In this document: positions 45,034 to 52,760 of the stretch, piece by piece
Numbering within the stretch: position 1 is the stretch's first letter
Layout of the letters: each line of letters opens with the position of its first letter
NCBI GenBank assembly: GCA_002425185.1
Contig: DILT01000008.1
Location: 62,001 to 126,000 of the forward strand
DNA length: 64,000 nt
DNA from: Flammeovirgaceae bacterium UBA5585
GTDB taxonomy: Bacteria > Bacteroidota > Bacteroidia > Cytophagales > Cyclobacteriaceae
Direction of reading: 5' to 3'
The notes under the pieces: generated by a model
Told to the model about the DNA's origin: nothing
What the model saw: the letters and a program-made list of their open reading frames with translations, nothing else
The model's database searches: none
Made by a program: the position numbers and the translations under genes

Positions 45034-45843
45034 ATGCTTGAAAATTTGCTATTAGCACTGGCCGGAATGATCGGTGGTTTTATTGCAGGACTAACCGGCA
45101 TAGGTACCGGGTTTATGATGCTGGCCGTAATACCGCTGGTACTTACCCATTTTGGCGTGCCAGACAGTTACGTGGTGAGTGTAACCATTGCCAATTCCAT
45201 TTTTGCCACCATGGTTTCTTCCTTTGCAAACATGGCTACCACCATCAAGCAAAAAAAATTCTTTTGGAAAGAAACTGCATGGACAGCGGTAGGAGCAGTG
45301 GTTATGTCATTTGTAGTTTTTGAGCTGGTGGTAAAAACTGAATTCTATTCACGCACACTGTTTAATGCAGTTGTTGTTGTTTTTATGTTAATCATTATCA
45401 TCCAAACGTTTAAGAAACTTAAGCTCTCAAACCCTAAAGATGAACACGTAACAACTGGGCGTCTATTAACCACCGGTAGTGTTGCCGGGGCGGCTGCCGC
45501 CCTCACCGGCTTAGGAGGCGGTACATTAATTATTCCGCTGCTTAACCTCTGGCAAAAGGTTGACATCCTGAAAGCAAAGTCTATTTCTTTCGGAACCATC
45601 TTCGCCATAGCGTTATGGCTGTCCATCAACAACCTTTTTTTTGAACCGGCCAATACTATACCTCACAGCAAAGGCCTGATTGTGTTACCCCTTATTTTAC
45701 CACTTTCTATCGGAGTGATTATTGGGTCACCGTTAGGTGTATTGCTTAGTCACAAAATATCTTCCCGGGTTGTTACCATCCTCTTTCTTATCATTATTAG
45801 CCTGGTGGCCATTCAAAAAATTACCGAACTGGTTTGGTTATAA
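45034..45843 (+). CDS. TauE/SafE-family sulfite/anion exporter-like permease
   Basis: An integral membrane protein of 269 residues with about eight helices. The two halves each contain the family signature: GFIAGLTGIGTGFMML near the N-terminus and GAAAALTGLGGGTLIIPLL in the middle, both of form G..aGl.G.GgG. TauE/SafE proteins move sulfite, sulfonates or other organic anions; the substrate here is unknown. The ATG at 45034 is preferred over a TTG at 45019 because the first helix starts right after it. It precedes the serine dehydratase gene by 55 bp in the same direction. Confidence 0.88.
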   Translation: MLENLLLALAGMIGGFIAGLTGIGTGFMMLAVIPLVLTHFGVPDSYVVSVTIANSIFATMVSSFANMATTIKQKKFFWKETAWTAVGAVVMSFVVFELVVKTEFYSRTLFNAVVVVFMLIIIIQTFKKLKLSNPKDEHVTTGRLLTTGSVAGAAAALTGLGGGTLIIPLLNLWQKVDILKAKSISFGTIFAIALWLSINNLFFEPANTIPHSKGLIVLPLILPLSIGVIIGSPLGVLLSHKISSRVVTILFLIIISLVAIQKITELVWL

Positions 45844-45898
45844 TAATGTAACTTCAACCTGAAATCGGAAAAAGAACAATAAATACTACTGACATACG

Positions 45899-46804
45899 AT
45901 GGCTTTTTTATTTGATTCCTTCGCCAACTGGAAAAAATACGCAACCGACAACAACCTCTCGTTGGTACAGGTAGTGCTGGAGTACGAGCAAACGCAAAAA
46001 GGACGAACGGAACAACAGATATGGGATGGTCTGGAAAAAGCCTGGGCCGTGATGAAGGAAGCGGTAGTTACCGGACTCACCGAAGACATGAGTTCGCGCT
46101 CGGGCATGGTGAACAACGGAGCCAAGAAAGTATACAACCATCCGCAAACTGTACTCTCTAAAGAATTTCAAAACCTGATTTCGCGCGCACTGGCCGCCAA
46201 AGAAGTAAACTCGTGTATGGGGCGCGTGGTGGCTGCACCAACGGCTGGCGCCAGCGGCATTATGCCGGGTGTGCTGTACACGTTGCAGGAAATTCATAGT
46301 GTTGACGATATAAAAATTCGTGAAGCCATGTTGCTTGCTGCGGGTGTGGCGTTGATCATGGAACAGAAAGCAAGCATTGCCGGTGCTGTGGGTGGCTGCC
46401 AGGCTGAAACCGGAACGGCAGCCGCGATGGGCGCAGCTGCCATTGTATTTTGTTTGAATGGCAACACCGATCAGATTTTTAATGCCGTGGCCATAACGGT
46501 TCAGTGCATGCTTGGCCTGGTGTGCGACCCCGTAGCCGGACTGGTTGAAGTACCGTGCATCGTGCGCAACGCAAGCGCAGCTGCCATTGCCTTTAGCTCC
46601 GCTCAAATTGGATTGGCCAATGTAAGCAGCGTAATACCGGTTGATGAAGTAATAGAAGCCATGGGCGAGATTGGCGCCAGCATGGAAACGCGCTACAAAG
46701 AAACAGCATTGGGCGGACTGGCCGCCACCAAGACTGGTCTGGCTATTGCTAAAAAAGTGTTGATCCATGATATTGAAATGTTGCCGGATGAGGAGGTGGA
46801 GTGA
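45899..46804 (+). CDS. sdaAA: L-serine ammonia-lyase, iron-sulfur type, alpha subunit
   Basis: The enzyme deaminates L-serine to pyruvate using a [4Fe-4S] cluster. The 301 residues match the alpha subunit (C-terminal part of single-chain SdaA). Visible signatures include APTAGASGIMPGVLY, AVGGCQAETGTAAAM, GLVCDPVAGLVEVPC and IRNASA-like IVRNASAAA, with three Cys (in GGCQ, VCDP and VPC) as candidate cluster ligands. The beta subunit or domain (about 150 residues) is neither fused nor adjacent. It could lie elsewhere in the genome, or this branch may work without it. A long antisense frame over this gene is a composition shadow. Confidence 0.93.
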   Translation: MAFLFDSFANWKKYATDNNLSLVQVVLEYEQTQKGRTEQQIWDGLEKAWAVMKEAVVTGLTEDMSSRSGMVNNGAKKVYNHPQTVLSKEFQNLISRALAAKEVNSCMGRVVAAPTAGASGIMPGVLYTLQEIHSVDDIKIREAMLLAAGVALIMEQKASIAGAVGGCQAETGTAAAMGAAAIVFCLNGNTDQIFNAVAITVQCMLGLVCDPVAGLVEVPCIVRNASAAAIAFSSAQIGLANVSSVIPVDEVIEAMGEIGASMETRYKETALGGLAATKTGLAIAKKVLIHDIEMLPDEEVE

Positions 46805-46904
46805 AATTCTTAGAACCTATAAAAGTTAATGTTTAATAGGGCTTTTGAGCATTGGTAAATGTGTCAAAAACCCTTAGCTTTATTATAATGTAAAATTAAA
46901 AATC

Positions 46905-47114
46905 ATGAACCAAGAAACCATTAAAGTAGCCGTTAGCGATGTAATGAGCGACTTCTATAATGAAGTAATGAAAAAACGGTTCGATGATATTGACGCTCAA
47001 TTAGCTGATGTAAGGCTTACCACCACTGCACTTGTTAAGATCGTTGACTATGCCCGCTTAGAGGCTAAATTAATTGAGCTTGAGGCCCGTTTAAAAAAAT
47101 TAGAAATTCACTAA
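46905..47114 (+). CDS. Small coiled-coil hypothetical protein
   Basis: A 69-residue acidic/basic protein with heptad-like hydrophobic spacing throughout, especially the C-terminal ARLEAKLIELEARLKKLEIH. I recognise no family. It is preceded by AT-rich sequence and begins the accessory patch between the serine dehydratase and the OmpA-like gene. It faces the broken antitoxin-like gene tail to tail. The coding nature is supported by an open frame with strong coiled-coil periodicity, but not by similarity. Confidence 0.6.
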   Translation: MNQETIKVAVSDVMSDFYNEVMKKRFDDIDAQLADVRLTTTALVKIVDYARLEAKLIELEARLKKLEIH

Positions 47115-47121
47115 CTACATT

Positions 47122-47312
47122 TCACAGCTTTGTTGAGAATGCATACCTTTCTTTGTGCCATTTGTCAATAAGCTTGTAGGCCATTTTTTTGCCTTCAACA
47201 AGACTCAATTTTCGGGCTGTCTGCTTTTTTTTGCGGCCTTTTCTAAAAGTCTTTCGTACTCGCGTTGTGCGACCAATACATATTTTTTGTTGTCAATTAC
47301 CAGCGTGTTCAT
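47122..47312 (-). pseudogene. Frameshifted antitoxin-like gene
   Basis: From an ATG at 47312 the frame reads MNTLVIDNKKYVLVAQREYE and RLLEKAAKK, then shifts in a run of eight A (T8 at 47225-47232 on the plus strand) and stops at 47205. In the next frame the missing half continues: ARKLSLVEGKKMAYKLIDKW and so on, to a stop at 47122. With nine A instead of eight it would be one continuous protein of about 63 residues. The form (IDNKKYV.V...EYE.LL followed by a helical tail) resembles small Bacteroidota antitoxins. No toxin lies downstream. It may be a decayed gene, a homopolymer error, or a slippage-controlled gene. Confidence 0.6.
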
Positions 47313-47400
47313 AATTTCCTGAATTGTATTTCAAATGTAACGAATGGAAAGAAAGAGTTCAACAAAGCACTCCGCAAAACACGAGTGGCACCATCTAGTG

Positions 47401-47455
47401 ATATCCAATTGCCACGCCTGAACTGAAAAGTATGGCTATGATCAGCATTGGATAT
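47401..47455. repeat. 9-bp perfect inverted repeat in an otherwise empty stretch
   Basis: ATATCCAAT (47401-47409) is repeated inverted as ATTGGATAT (47447-47455), 37 bases apart. It lies in the non-coding stretch between the broken antitoxin and the zinc-ribbon gene, and I see no other structure there. Confidence 0.4.
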
Positions 47456-47529
47456 ATTCAATCAATATCGCTAAATTAAGTGACTTTTTTAGGGTCATTA
47501 ATTCAATCTCCTTTTAAAAAATCAATGCT

Positions 47530-47847
47530 ATGGGTCTTCAGCAAACAATAATCTGTCCCGTCTGCAATTACAAGACATTCACTTCAGGTGGTGTGGATAG
47601 AGGTCGTATCATATGGACCAATACATTTGTTTGTCTTGATAGCAAAATCTTAAATGATTTAGTAATAGATAAGGAAGGCGATATGGCAGAAAATGAAGGC
47701 TCTAACACTGAGATAAAGGAAGGGCAACGTTGTGAAAAATGTGGAGGGCAAAATTTTGAACTTTGGAATAGCGAACAAAAGCCTTGTCCTAAATGCGGAA
47801 CTGAAATGACGATTGATCCAAAGGGTGCAATGTCATGCTGGGATTAA
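47530..47847 (+). CDS. Small zinc-ribbon protein, unknown function
   Basis: A 105-residue protein with three CxxC pairs: C9/C12 (CPVC), C68/C71 (CEKC) and C86/C89 (CPKC), plus C35 and C103. The last two pairs make a zinc ribbon (QRCEKCGGQNFELWN and KPCPKCGTEM). The first may be half of another. No known family is recognised. It could bind nucleic acid or protein. Codon use is AT-rich compared with the flanking core genes, in line with an accessory origin. The 84-residue gene follows after 53 bp. Confidence 0.65.
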   Translation: MGLQQTIICPVCNYKTFTSGGVDRGRIIWTNTFVCLDSKILNDLVIDKEGDMAENEGSNTEIKEGQRCEKCGGQNFELWNSEQKPCPKCGTEMTIDPKGAMSCWD

Positions 47848-47900
47848 CTTTTATTTCCTCTATAACAAGCTTATTTATACAATTAAAATCAATTGATTAG

Positions 47901-48155
47901 ATGGGAGCCCCTTCACAACTTGAAAACATAAAAGAAAGGAAGTATTCTGAGTTAGATTTAGCTAATGGAGAAGTCCATCAAAGCCGATTTAATTATTTAA
48001 AAATAATCGATGAAAAGGATAGATTTTTAAAAAAGATTAAGGAAATGCGTAAAGAAGGAATGACTAATACTTCAATCTACTTTAAACTACGTGAAAGATA
48101 TCAAGGAAACGAGAAAGAGTTGTGGTATAGAATACTCTATTGTTTAAAAAATTGA
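47901..48155 (+). CDS. Small charged hypothetical protein
   Basis: An 84-residue protein rich in Lys, Glu and Arg and predicted all-helical, with MGAPSQLENIKERKYSELDL at the start and MRKEGMTNTSIYFKLRERYQ in the middle, a possible helix-turn-helix-like segment. I recognise no family. It is strongly AT-rich, lies 53 bp after the zinc-ribbon gene in the same direction, and may share its transcript. The coding nature is moderately supported by length and start context. Confidence 0.55.
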   Translation: MGAPSQLENIKERKYSELDLANGEVHQSRFNYLKIIDEKDRFLKKIKEMRKEGMTNTSIYFKLRERYQGNEKELWYRILYCLKN

Positions 48156-48175
48156 GGAATCAAGTCACACCATGA

Positions 48176-48322
48176 AATAACTCTGAACATTTTAAAGATA
48201 TTAAAACAGATCATTATCAATTAAAAATTTCAGCACTTAAAATTAACCTACTTGATGGTCGTGTTCACATGGAAGAAATCAATCTATGGTCACCAATTGT
48301 CACAATACCTTCACCAATTTAG
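48176..48322 (+). pseudogene. Remnant of an AsmA/DUF748-like gene
   Basis: An open stretch without a proper start, between a TGA at 48173 and a TAG at 48320. It reads FKDIKTDHYQLKISALKINL, then LDGRVHMEEINLWSP. The strand pattern (Y.L.I..L.INLLDG...M..I.L.SP) resembles the N-terminal repeats of AsmA/DUF748 outer-envelope proteins. It is too short to fold alone, so it is likely a leftover of a deleted gene. The family call is tentative. Confidence 0.3.
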
Positions 48323-48340
48323 CGTGTAAGGTATACGCTT

Positions 48341-50785
48341 ATGACTGTTCTGCGCCTTAACCTGATATTACTTTTACTCGGAGGGTCATTTCAGGCATCA
48401 GCCCAGTTTTTTGCTGAACCTGAAACTCAGAGCGATTCCATCACCATCACCTACCGTAACCTTACCCTTAAAAATAAAAATAAGAGAATCAAAGGACGTG
48501 TTCAGGTTCGGTTTACCGAGGAATCAACCTGGCTGGTAATCAACGATTTTGATAAACTCCCTAAATTCTTTAAACGCTTCACCCTTCAATCAGTCGGCAA
48601 GCGTTATCGCTTCTCACGAAAGGACCTGCTACCCTCTGTGCAGCCCTCACTAGATGCCCGGGTAGAGGAACTCCTAGCTGACACGGTATTCTTTACCAAC
48701 AAAAAGCGCAAAAAGCAACTCTTTCAATATTATCCGCGCAACCGCGACAGGTTTTTTCAAGGATATGGAGGAGGCTTTTTCTTTAAGCATAACTGGATAC
48801 CGCTATATACTTTACCGGAAGTGCTCACCGCACCCGTTACCCTGAACATATCCGGTACACTGTTCCGTAAAGCACAATACCATACTGATAGATTACCCAT
48901 AAGTTTTGCCCCCCACCTGCCAGCGCTGGATACCACACCCTGTACACCGATAAACCGCTTTCACGAATTGCGTAAAATGAATGGCTACGGTATTGAACGT
49001 TTCCGGTACCACCGTTACCTGGCACCCGATCGCGAACCCATACGCCACAGTTTTGAACTTTACTTTGATAAAAACAGTATAATTCCAAAGCCTGAGGATC
49101 TGAAGCGTGTGATTACCTTCTTACAGGAGAACAACTATAGCATTCTCAACGCAAGCATTGAAGGATATTCATCCATTGAAGGAAGTGAAGAAACTAACTT
49201 ACGATTACAAAAGAAACGGGCCAATGTATTGCTCGATGCATTGCGTCAATACAACAGCGAACCCATTGTTTCAGATACACTCATCGTCATGTTTGGGTAT
49301 GATTTGTTCAGGCAGTCGATAAAGAACACACCTTATCAATGGCTCGATACGCTGAGCAATCAGGATTTGAGCACGAGATTAAATACCGATGCCGCATTAC
49401 TTCAATCGGTTGAGCCGTACCTGAGCCATCATCGAAAAGCATCGCTAAGGCTCGTGCTGGCGAAAAGACTGGAGGGAGACGATCTCTTTGCTCGGATGAA
49501 GCGGGACTTCACCTATTGGGAAAGGCAATTGGATCCAGCGGAAAACAAAGGCGCATCACCCAAGGAAGTAGAAGCACGGGTAATTGGGATCATTGCCTAT
49601 ATGTTTGAGTTGATGGTCACCGATCAAATAAGCTCAGAAGAGTATGCAGATGTAATCGATAATGCTATGAACAGCAACCTTACTTGTATACTTTCTGTTT
49701 ATCATGAAATTATCTTTTTCGAAAAAAGCAATTATCGCGACTCTTTGCTCTGGGATAAATATGCCAACGCAAGAAAATTCAACAACTCTTTTTTAGTGGC
49801 CCAATCAAATCTGATCGCATTGATTCAGAGACCCGGTAACCTTCACAATCAATACGAAAAGTTCCGCAGGCAATTGGTAGACATACAAACCTACACCTTT
49901 GATTATGTAAAGAATGGCTGGCTGTCGTTGGAGGCCTTGTGTGAACTGGACTACCCGAACTGCCCCCGGTTTAGGGGCTACAAACTTAATCAGTTGTCGT
50001 TTCTGCAATATATGACCCGATTTGGTGAAGTGCCTTGCGAGAAACTGGTACTTACCAAAAATGAAAAACCAAAAGCATATACGGATCATTGGCTGGATGA
50101 ACTGGCCGCTGAATCCGGTGGTTCGTTACAAGTGTCCCTTCCAGATGGCCGGTATCGTCCATCGTTTGGCAAACCTGTGTACAGCCCATTGTTGTTTTAT
50201 CTTAAATTACTTTTCCTAAACAATGAACCGAGCATACGGCAGCATATCATCAGTTCAGATAACTTGTATGAATTTGACTTATGGACATTGGTTCATTACA
50301 ATGTAGCAAACTGGGAACCGTTAGCAAACTATTTTCAGGATGCGGAAATACAGTTAGAGGAAATGAACAAGCTGGTGAGCTTACTTAAAAAAATCAACAA
50401 GCGAATTTGTCCAGATCAGATAAACCAGCTTTACCTGGATTACTACCTAAAGACCTTGCACTACTTGAGTATTTATTTCGAACCAGGCAACCATAAGCAA
50501 ACTGAAATTGCACAACAATCCCTGACATTTATTTCACGTTACTACGGTAGACATGCCAGCATAGTAACACCACAGTTGTCCTTGTACTTGCTCAAACAAT
50601 TGAATGCGATGCATATCATACCGGGTCGTTACGATGGCCCATGGTATGCTTGGAATTTACTGAAAAACATTTCTTCAAAGCGCAGCTTATTACCATCGGA
50701 AACTGTATTGTTCAAAAAATACGAGCGCTATTACGCCAACATTAAAAAATCAAAGCAGGTAGTAACGGATTCAACAACTTTCTAA
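48341..50785 (+). CDS. Exported protein with internal OmpA-like domain, 814 residues
   Basis: A large exported protein with a signal peptide (1-22, ASAQF). Residues about 236-310 form an OmpA-type peptidoglycan-binding domain: HSFELYFDKNS, SIEGYSSIEGSEETN and LRLQKKRANVLLDAL. In most OmpA-family proteins this domain is at the C-terminus. Here about 500 residues follow, predicted mostly helical, with no recognised family. The first 230 residues include a beta-rich part. A role in tethering to the cell wall is inferred from the OmpA-like part only. It starts just beyond the gene remnant at the edge of the accessory patch. Confidence 0.8.
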   Translation: MTVLRLNLILLLLGGSFQASAQFFAEPETQSDSITITYRNLTLKNKNKRIKGRVQVRFTEESTWLVINDFDKLPKFFKRFTLQSVGKRYRFSRKDLLPSVQPSLDARVEELLADTVFFTNKKRKKQLFQYYPRNRDRFFQGYGGGFFFKHNWIPLYTLPEVLTAPVTLNISGTLFRKAQYHTDRLPISFAPHLPALDTTPCTPINRFHELRKMNGYGIERFRYHRYLAPDREPIRHSFELYFDKNSIIPKPEDLKRVITFLQENNYSILNASIEGYSSIEGSEETNLRLQKKRANVLLDALRQYNSEPIVSDTLIVMFGYDLFRQSIKNTPYQWLDTLSNQDLSTRLNTDAALLQSVEPYLSHHRKASLRLVLAKRLEGDDLFARMKRDFTYWERQLDPAENKGASPKEVEARVIGIIAYMFELMVTDQISSEEYADVIDNAMNSNLTCILSVYHEIIFFEKSNYRDSLLWDKYANARKFNNSFLVAQSNLIALIQRPGNLHNQYEKFRRQLVDIQTYTFDYVKNGWLSLEALCELDYPNCPRFRGYKLNQLSFLQYMTRFGEVPCEKLVLTKNEKPKAYTDHWLDELAAESGGSLQVSLPDGRYRPSFGKPVYSPLLFYLKLLFLNNEPSIRQHIISSDNLYEFDLWTLVHYNVANWEPLANYFQDAEIQLEEMNKLVSLLKKINKRICPDQINQLYLDYYLKTLHYLSIYFEPGNHKQTEIAQQSLTFISRYYGRHASIVTPQLSLYLLKQLNAMHIIPGRYDGPWYAWNLLKNISSKRSLLPSETVLFKKYERYYANIKKSKQVVTDSTTF

Positions 50786-50864
50786 TCCCTTTCTAATCTG
50801 AAATTACCAACGCTTGTAGCCTTCCTGCGTATACAGTATGGTATACTTATTAAACTTATTCGCT

Positions 50865-51635
50865 ATGAAAATCATATTATCTGTAATAATGATTGTCACG
50901 CTGGGTTCGTGCGCAGTCATAAGGCAAGGCGAGGTTGGAGTTAAACGGAAGTTCGGTAAACTGGAGGAGCGAAGCCTCGGCCCGGGCATGTATTCCTTTA
51001 ATCCGTTCTTCGCACGGGTATTAAAAACCACTATTCAAACCGAAAACCTGGAAGTACGTTTGCGTCTGCCCAGCAAAGAGGGGCTCACCATCAACTCTGA
51101 AATTTCAATTTTGTACAGCATTCAAAAAGATAAGGTACCGAGCATTTTTAACGAGATTGGGTTGGAGTATGAGCGCACAGCTATTCTACCGGTATTCCGT
51201 TCAGCTGCCGCTGATGTGACTTCCAACTTTATGGCGAAAGACATGCACTCCGGTCAGCGATCGGTTATTGAAGAAAAAATAAAATCGCGTATGGAAGAAG
51301 TGCTTGGCCATCGTGGCTTTATCATTGAACAGGTATTGTTGAAAAGCATTGAACTGCCAACTGAACTTTCGCGCGCAGTAGAACGTAAGCTTGAAGCCGA
51401 ACAAGAGTCGCAACGCATGGAGTTTGTTCTTGAGCGCGAGCGCAGGGAAGCTGAGCGCAGAAAAATTGAAGCAGAAGGAACCCGTGATGCACAACAGATT
51501 CTTTCACAAGGTTTAAGTAAGGAAATCATTGAACTGCGCAGCATTGAAGCCTTTCGCGAGTTGGCCAACTCGCCTAACACCAAAATTATTATTACGGACG
51601 GTAAAACGCCTTACCTGATACAACCGAAAGAATAA
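50865..51635 (+). CDS. SPFH/prohibitin-family lipoprotein
   Basis: A 256-residue SPFH-domain protein (band-7/prohibitin). The start at 50865 gives MKIILSVIMIVTLGSCAV, a lipobox with the lipidated Cys at 16; the upstream start at 50838 adds nine residues. The SPFH domain (about 18-190) begins IRQGEVGVKRKFGKLEERSL, and a charged coiled-coil (about 170-225, rich in Glu and Arg) follows. Members form membrane rings or scaffolds. Lipid anchoring in place of a helix is unusual, so the protein would lie in the periplasm. A strong bidirectional terminator follows. Confidence 0.88.
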   Translation: MKIILSVIMIVTLGSCAVIRQGEVGVKRKFGKLEERSLGPGMYSFNPFFARVLKTTIQTENLEVRLRLPSKEGLTINSEISILYSIQKDKVPSIFNEIGLEYERTAILPVFRSAAADVTSNFMAKDMHSGQRSVIEEKIKSRMEEVLGHRGFIIEQVLLKSIELPTELSRAVERKLEAEQESQRMEFVLERERREAERRKIEAEGTRDAQQILSQGLSKEIIELRSIEAFRELANSPNTKIIITDGKTPYLIQPKE

Positions 51636-51651
51636 ACTAAAATCATGAAAA

Positions 51652-51687
51652 GAGAAGCCGAAGCTTTAACCACTGCTTCGGCTTTTC
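51652..51687. terminator. Bidirectional intrinsic terminator between SPFH and DUF3592-like genes
   Basis: The stem AGCCGAAGC (51656-51664) pairs with GCTTCGGCT (51675-51683), extended by flanking A/T pairs to about 13 bp, with a 10-base loop, T-rich on the right and A-rich on the left. It fits between two convergent genes and serves both. Confidence 0.85.
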
Positions 51688-52231
51688 AAGATTGAGCTTT
51701 GAATTTCTTTTTGTAATCCAAATAGAGATACATAGATAACAGCAGGCATGCACCGGCCATACCAAATAACAACACTATAATAAACGTATTGTCCCCATTA
51801 CCCTCAAAAGGTTCCTTGATCATCTTACCGTGCTTCTCAATTTTATAAAGGCTAAAATTCATATTATTCCTACGTTCACCGGACGACCAAAAATGAACTT
51901 TGTTAACATCTCCGGGTTGAATCTGTGTCGTGAATTTATCCAAATCTTTAGTGTCAGGCTCGCGTATTCCCAATACTTCATCAAGGCCATTCATTTTCAG
52001 GTATAACACCGTTCTGGTTCCCCCAAATCTTGAACCCGTTGATATTTCGGTTGGCCCTATTTCCTGAACGGTTCCCTCGTAAACTACAATACTCCCCGGA
52101 GGATACGGATCAATGATTACATATACAGCTGCGCTAATAAATCCTATCGTGGCCAGCATCATAATAATTTGTCCTACAATATGACTCCGCTTAAGCGATT
52201 TATCAGATGATTTTTTAGAATTCAAATCCAT
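51686..52231 (-). CDS. Two-span membrane protein (DUF3592-like)
   Basis: A 181-residue protein with a membrane helix near residues 20-41, an extracytoplasmic beta-rich domain (about 45-145, starting PGSIVVYEGTVQEIGPTEI) and a second helix near 148-168, then a short basic tail. The layout resembles DUF3592 proteins, but the motif match is weak. Function is unknown. It follows the membrane protein at 52242 by 10 bp, so the two form an operon. Its stop codon lies inside the right arm of the shared terminator. Confidence 0.65.
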   Translation of the reverse strand: MDLNSKKSSDKSLKRSHIVGQIIMMLATIGFISAAVYVIIDPYPPGSIVVYEGTVQEIGPTEISTGSRFGGTRTVLYLKMNGLDEVLGIREPDTKDLDKFTTQIQPGDVNKVHFWSSGERRNNMNFSLYKIEKHGKMIKEPFEGNGDNTFIIVLLFGMAGACLLLSMYLYLDYKKKFKAQS

Positions 52232-52241
52232 GGCATCTGTG

Positions 52242-52703
52242 TTATGATGGACGGAACATCTCCGGTATTACTGCTTCACCAAAACCATAAATGGCTGCAG
52301 AAAATAGCACCGCAAAAAAAGAAGCGCTTACCAGCATATATAATAATATTTTTTCCTTAGGCGCTCCAAAGCTTACCGCTATTACGGTTCCGCCAATGGG
52401 TGTGAGTAAAAGAGGAGTTAGCACCGCCACCCCAATCAATCCAAAGCGCTGCCATATACGCACAGCCCTTCGGTTACCCGGACTGAATTTTTTCCGGTTA
52501 GCAATCCAACGCTTCAATACTTTAGCGCGAAGCCAATCACCAAAATACGTAAAAGCTACCACACTGGTCATCATGCCCGCTATGGTTGTCAGAATAGTGG
52601 TTATGATATGTAAGCCTAAGCCGTAGCCTGCAATTGGACCGATTATAAATTTGATTAGACATGAAAAATATACCGGTAAAGCTTTCAACAACTCCTCTGT
52701 CAT
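52242..52703 (-). CDS. Small multi-span membrane protein (possible COG2426-type exporter)
   Basis: A 153-residue integral membrane protein with about four helices (near 8-28, 32-52, 90-112 and 120-145) and a basic cytosolic loop (LRAKVLKRWIANRKKFSPG). The RFGLIGVAVLTPLLLTPIGG segment resembles small multi-drug export-like (COG2426) proteins, but the match is not firm. Substrate and role are unknown. It is the first gene of a two-gene unit with the protein at 51686 and is oriented like upp, 57 bp after it. Confidence 0.6.
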   Translation of the reverse strand: MTEELLKALPVYFSCLIKFIIGPIAGYGLGLHIITTILTTIAGMMTSVVAFTYFGDWLRAKVLKRWIANRKKFSPGNRRAVRIWQRFGLIGVAVLTPLLLTPIGGTVIAVSFGAPKEKILLYMLVSASFFAVLFSAAIYGFGEAVIPEMFRPS

Positions 52704-52760
52704 ATCATCAATAAGAAAACTTTATTCAAACGAATCATTAGCCATTTCTAAAATTGAACA

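Noticed and set aside
45908..46768. 286-residue open frame antisense to the serine dehydratase gene
   Set aside because: It lies fully inside a well-supported gene, has an odd composition (His, Phe, Tyr rich) and shows no motif. It is a composition shadow.
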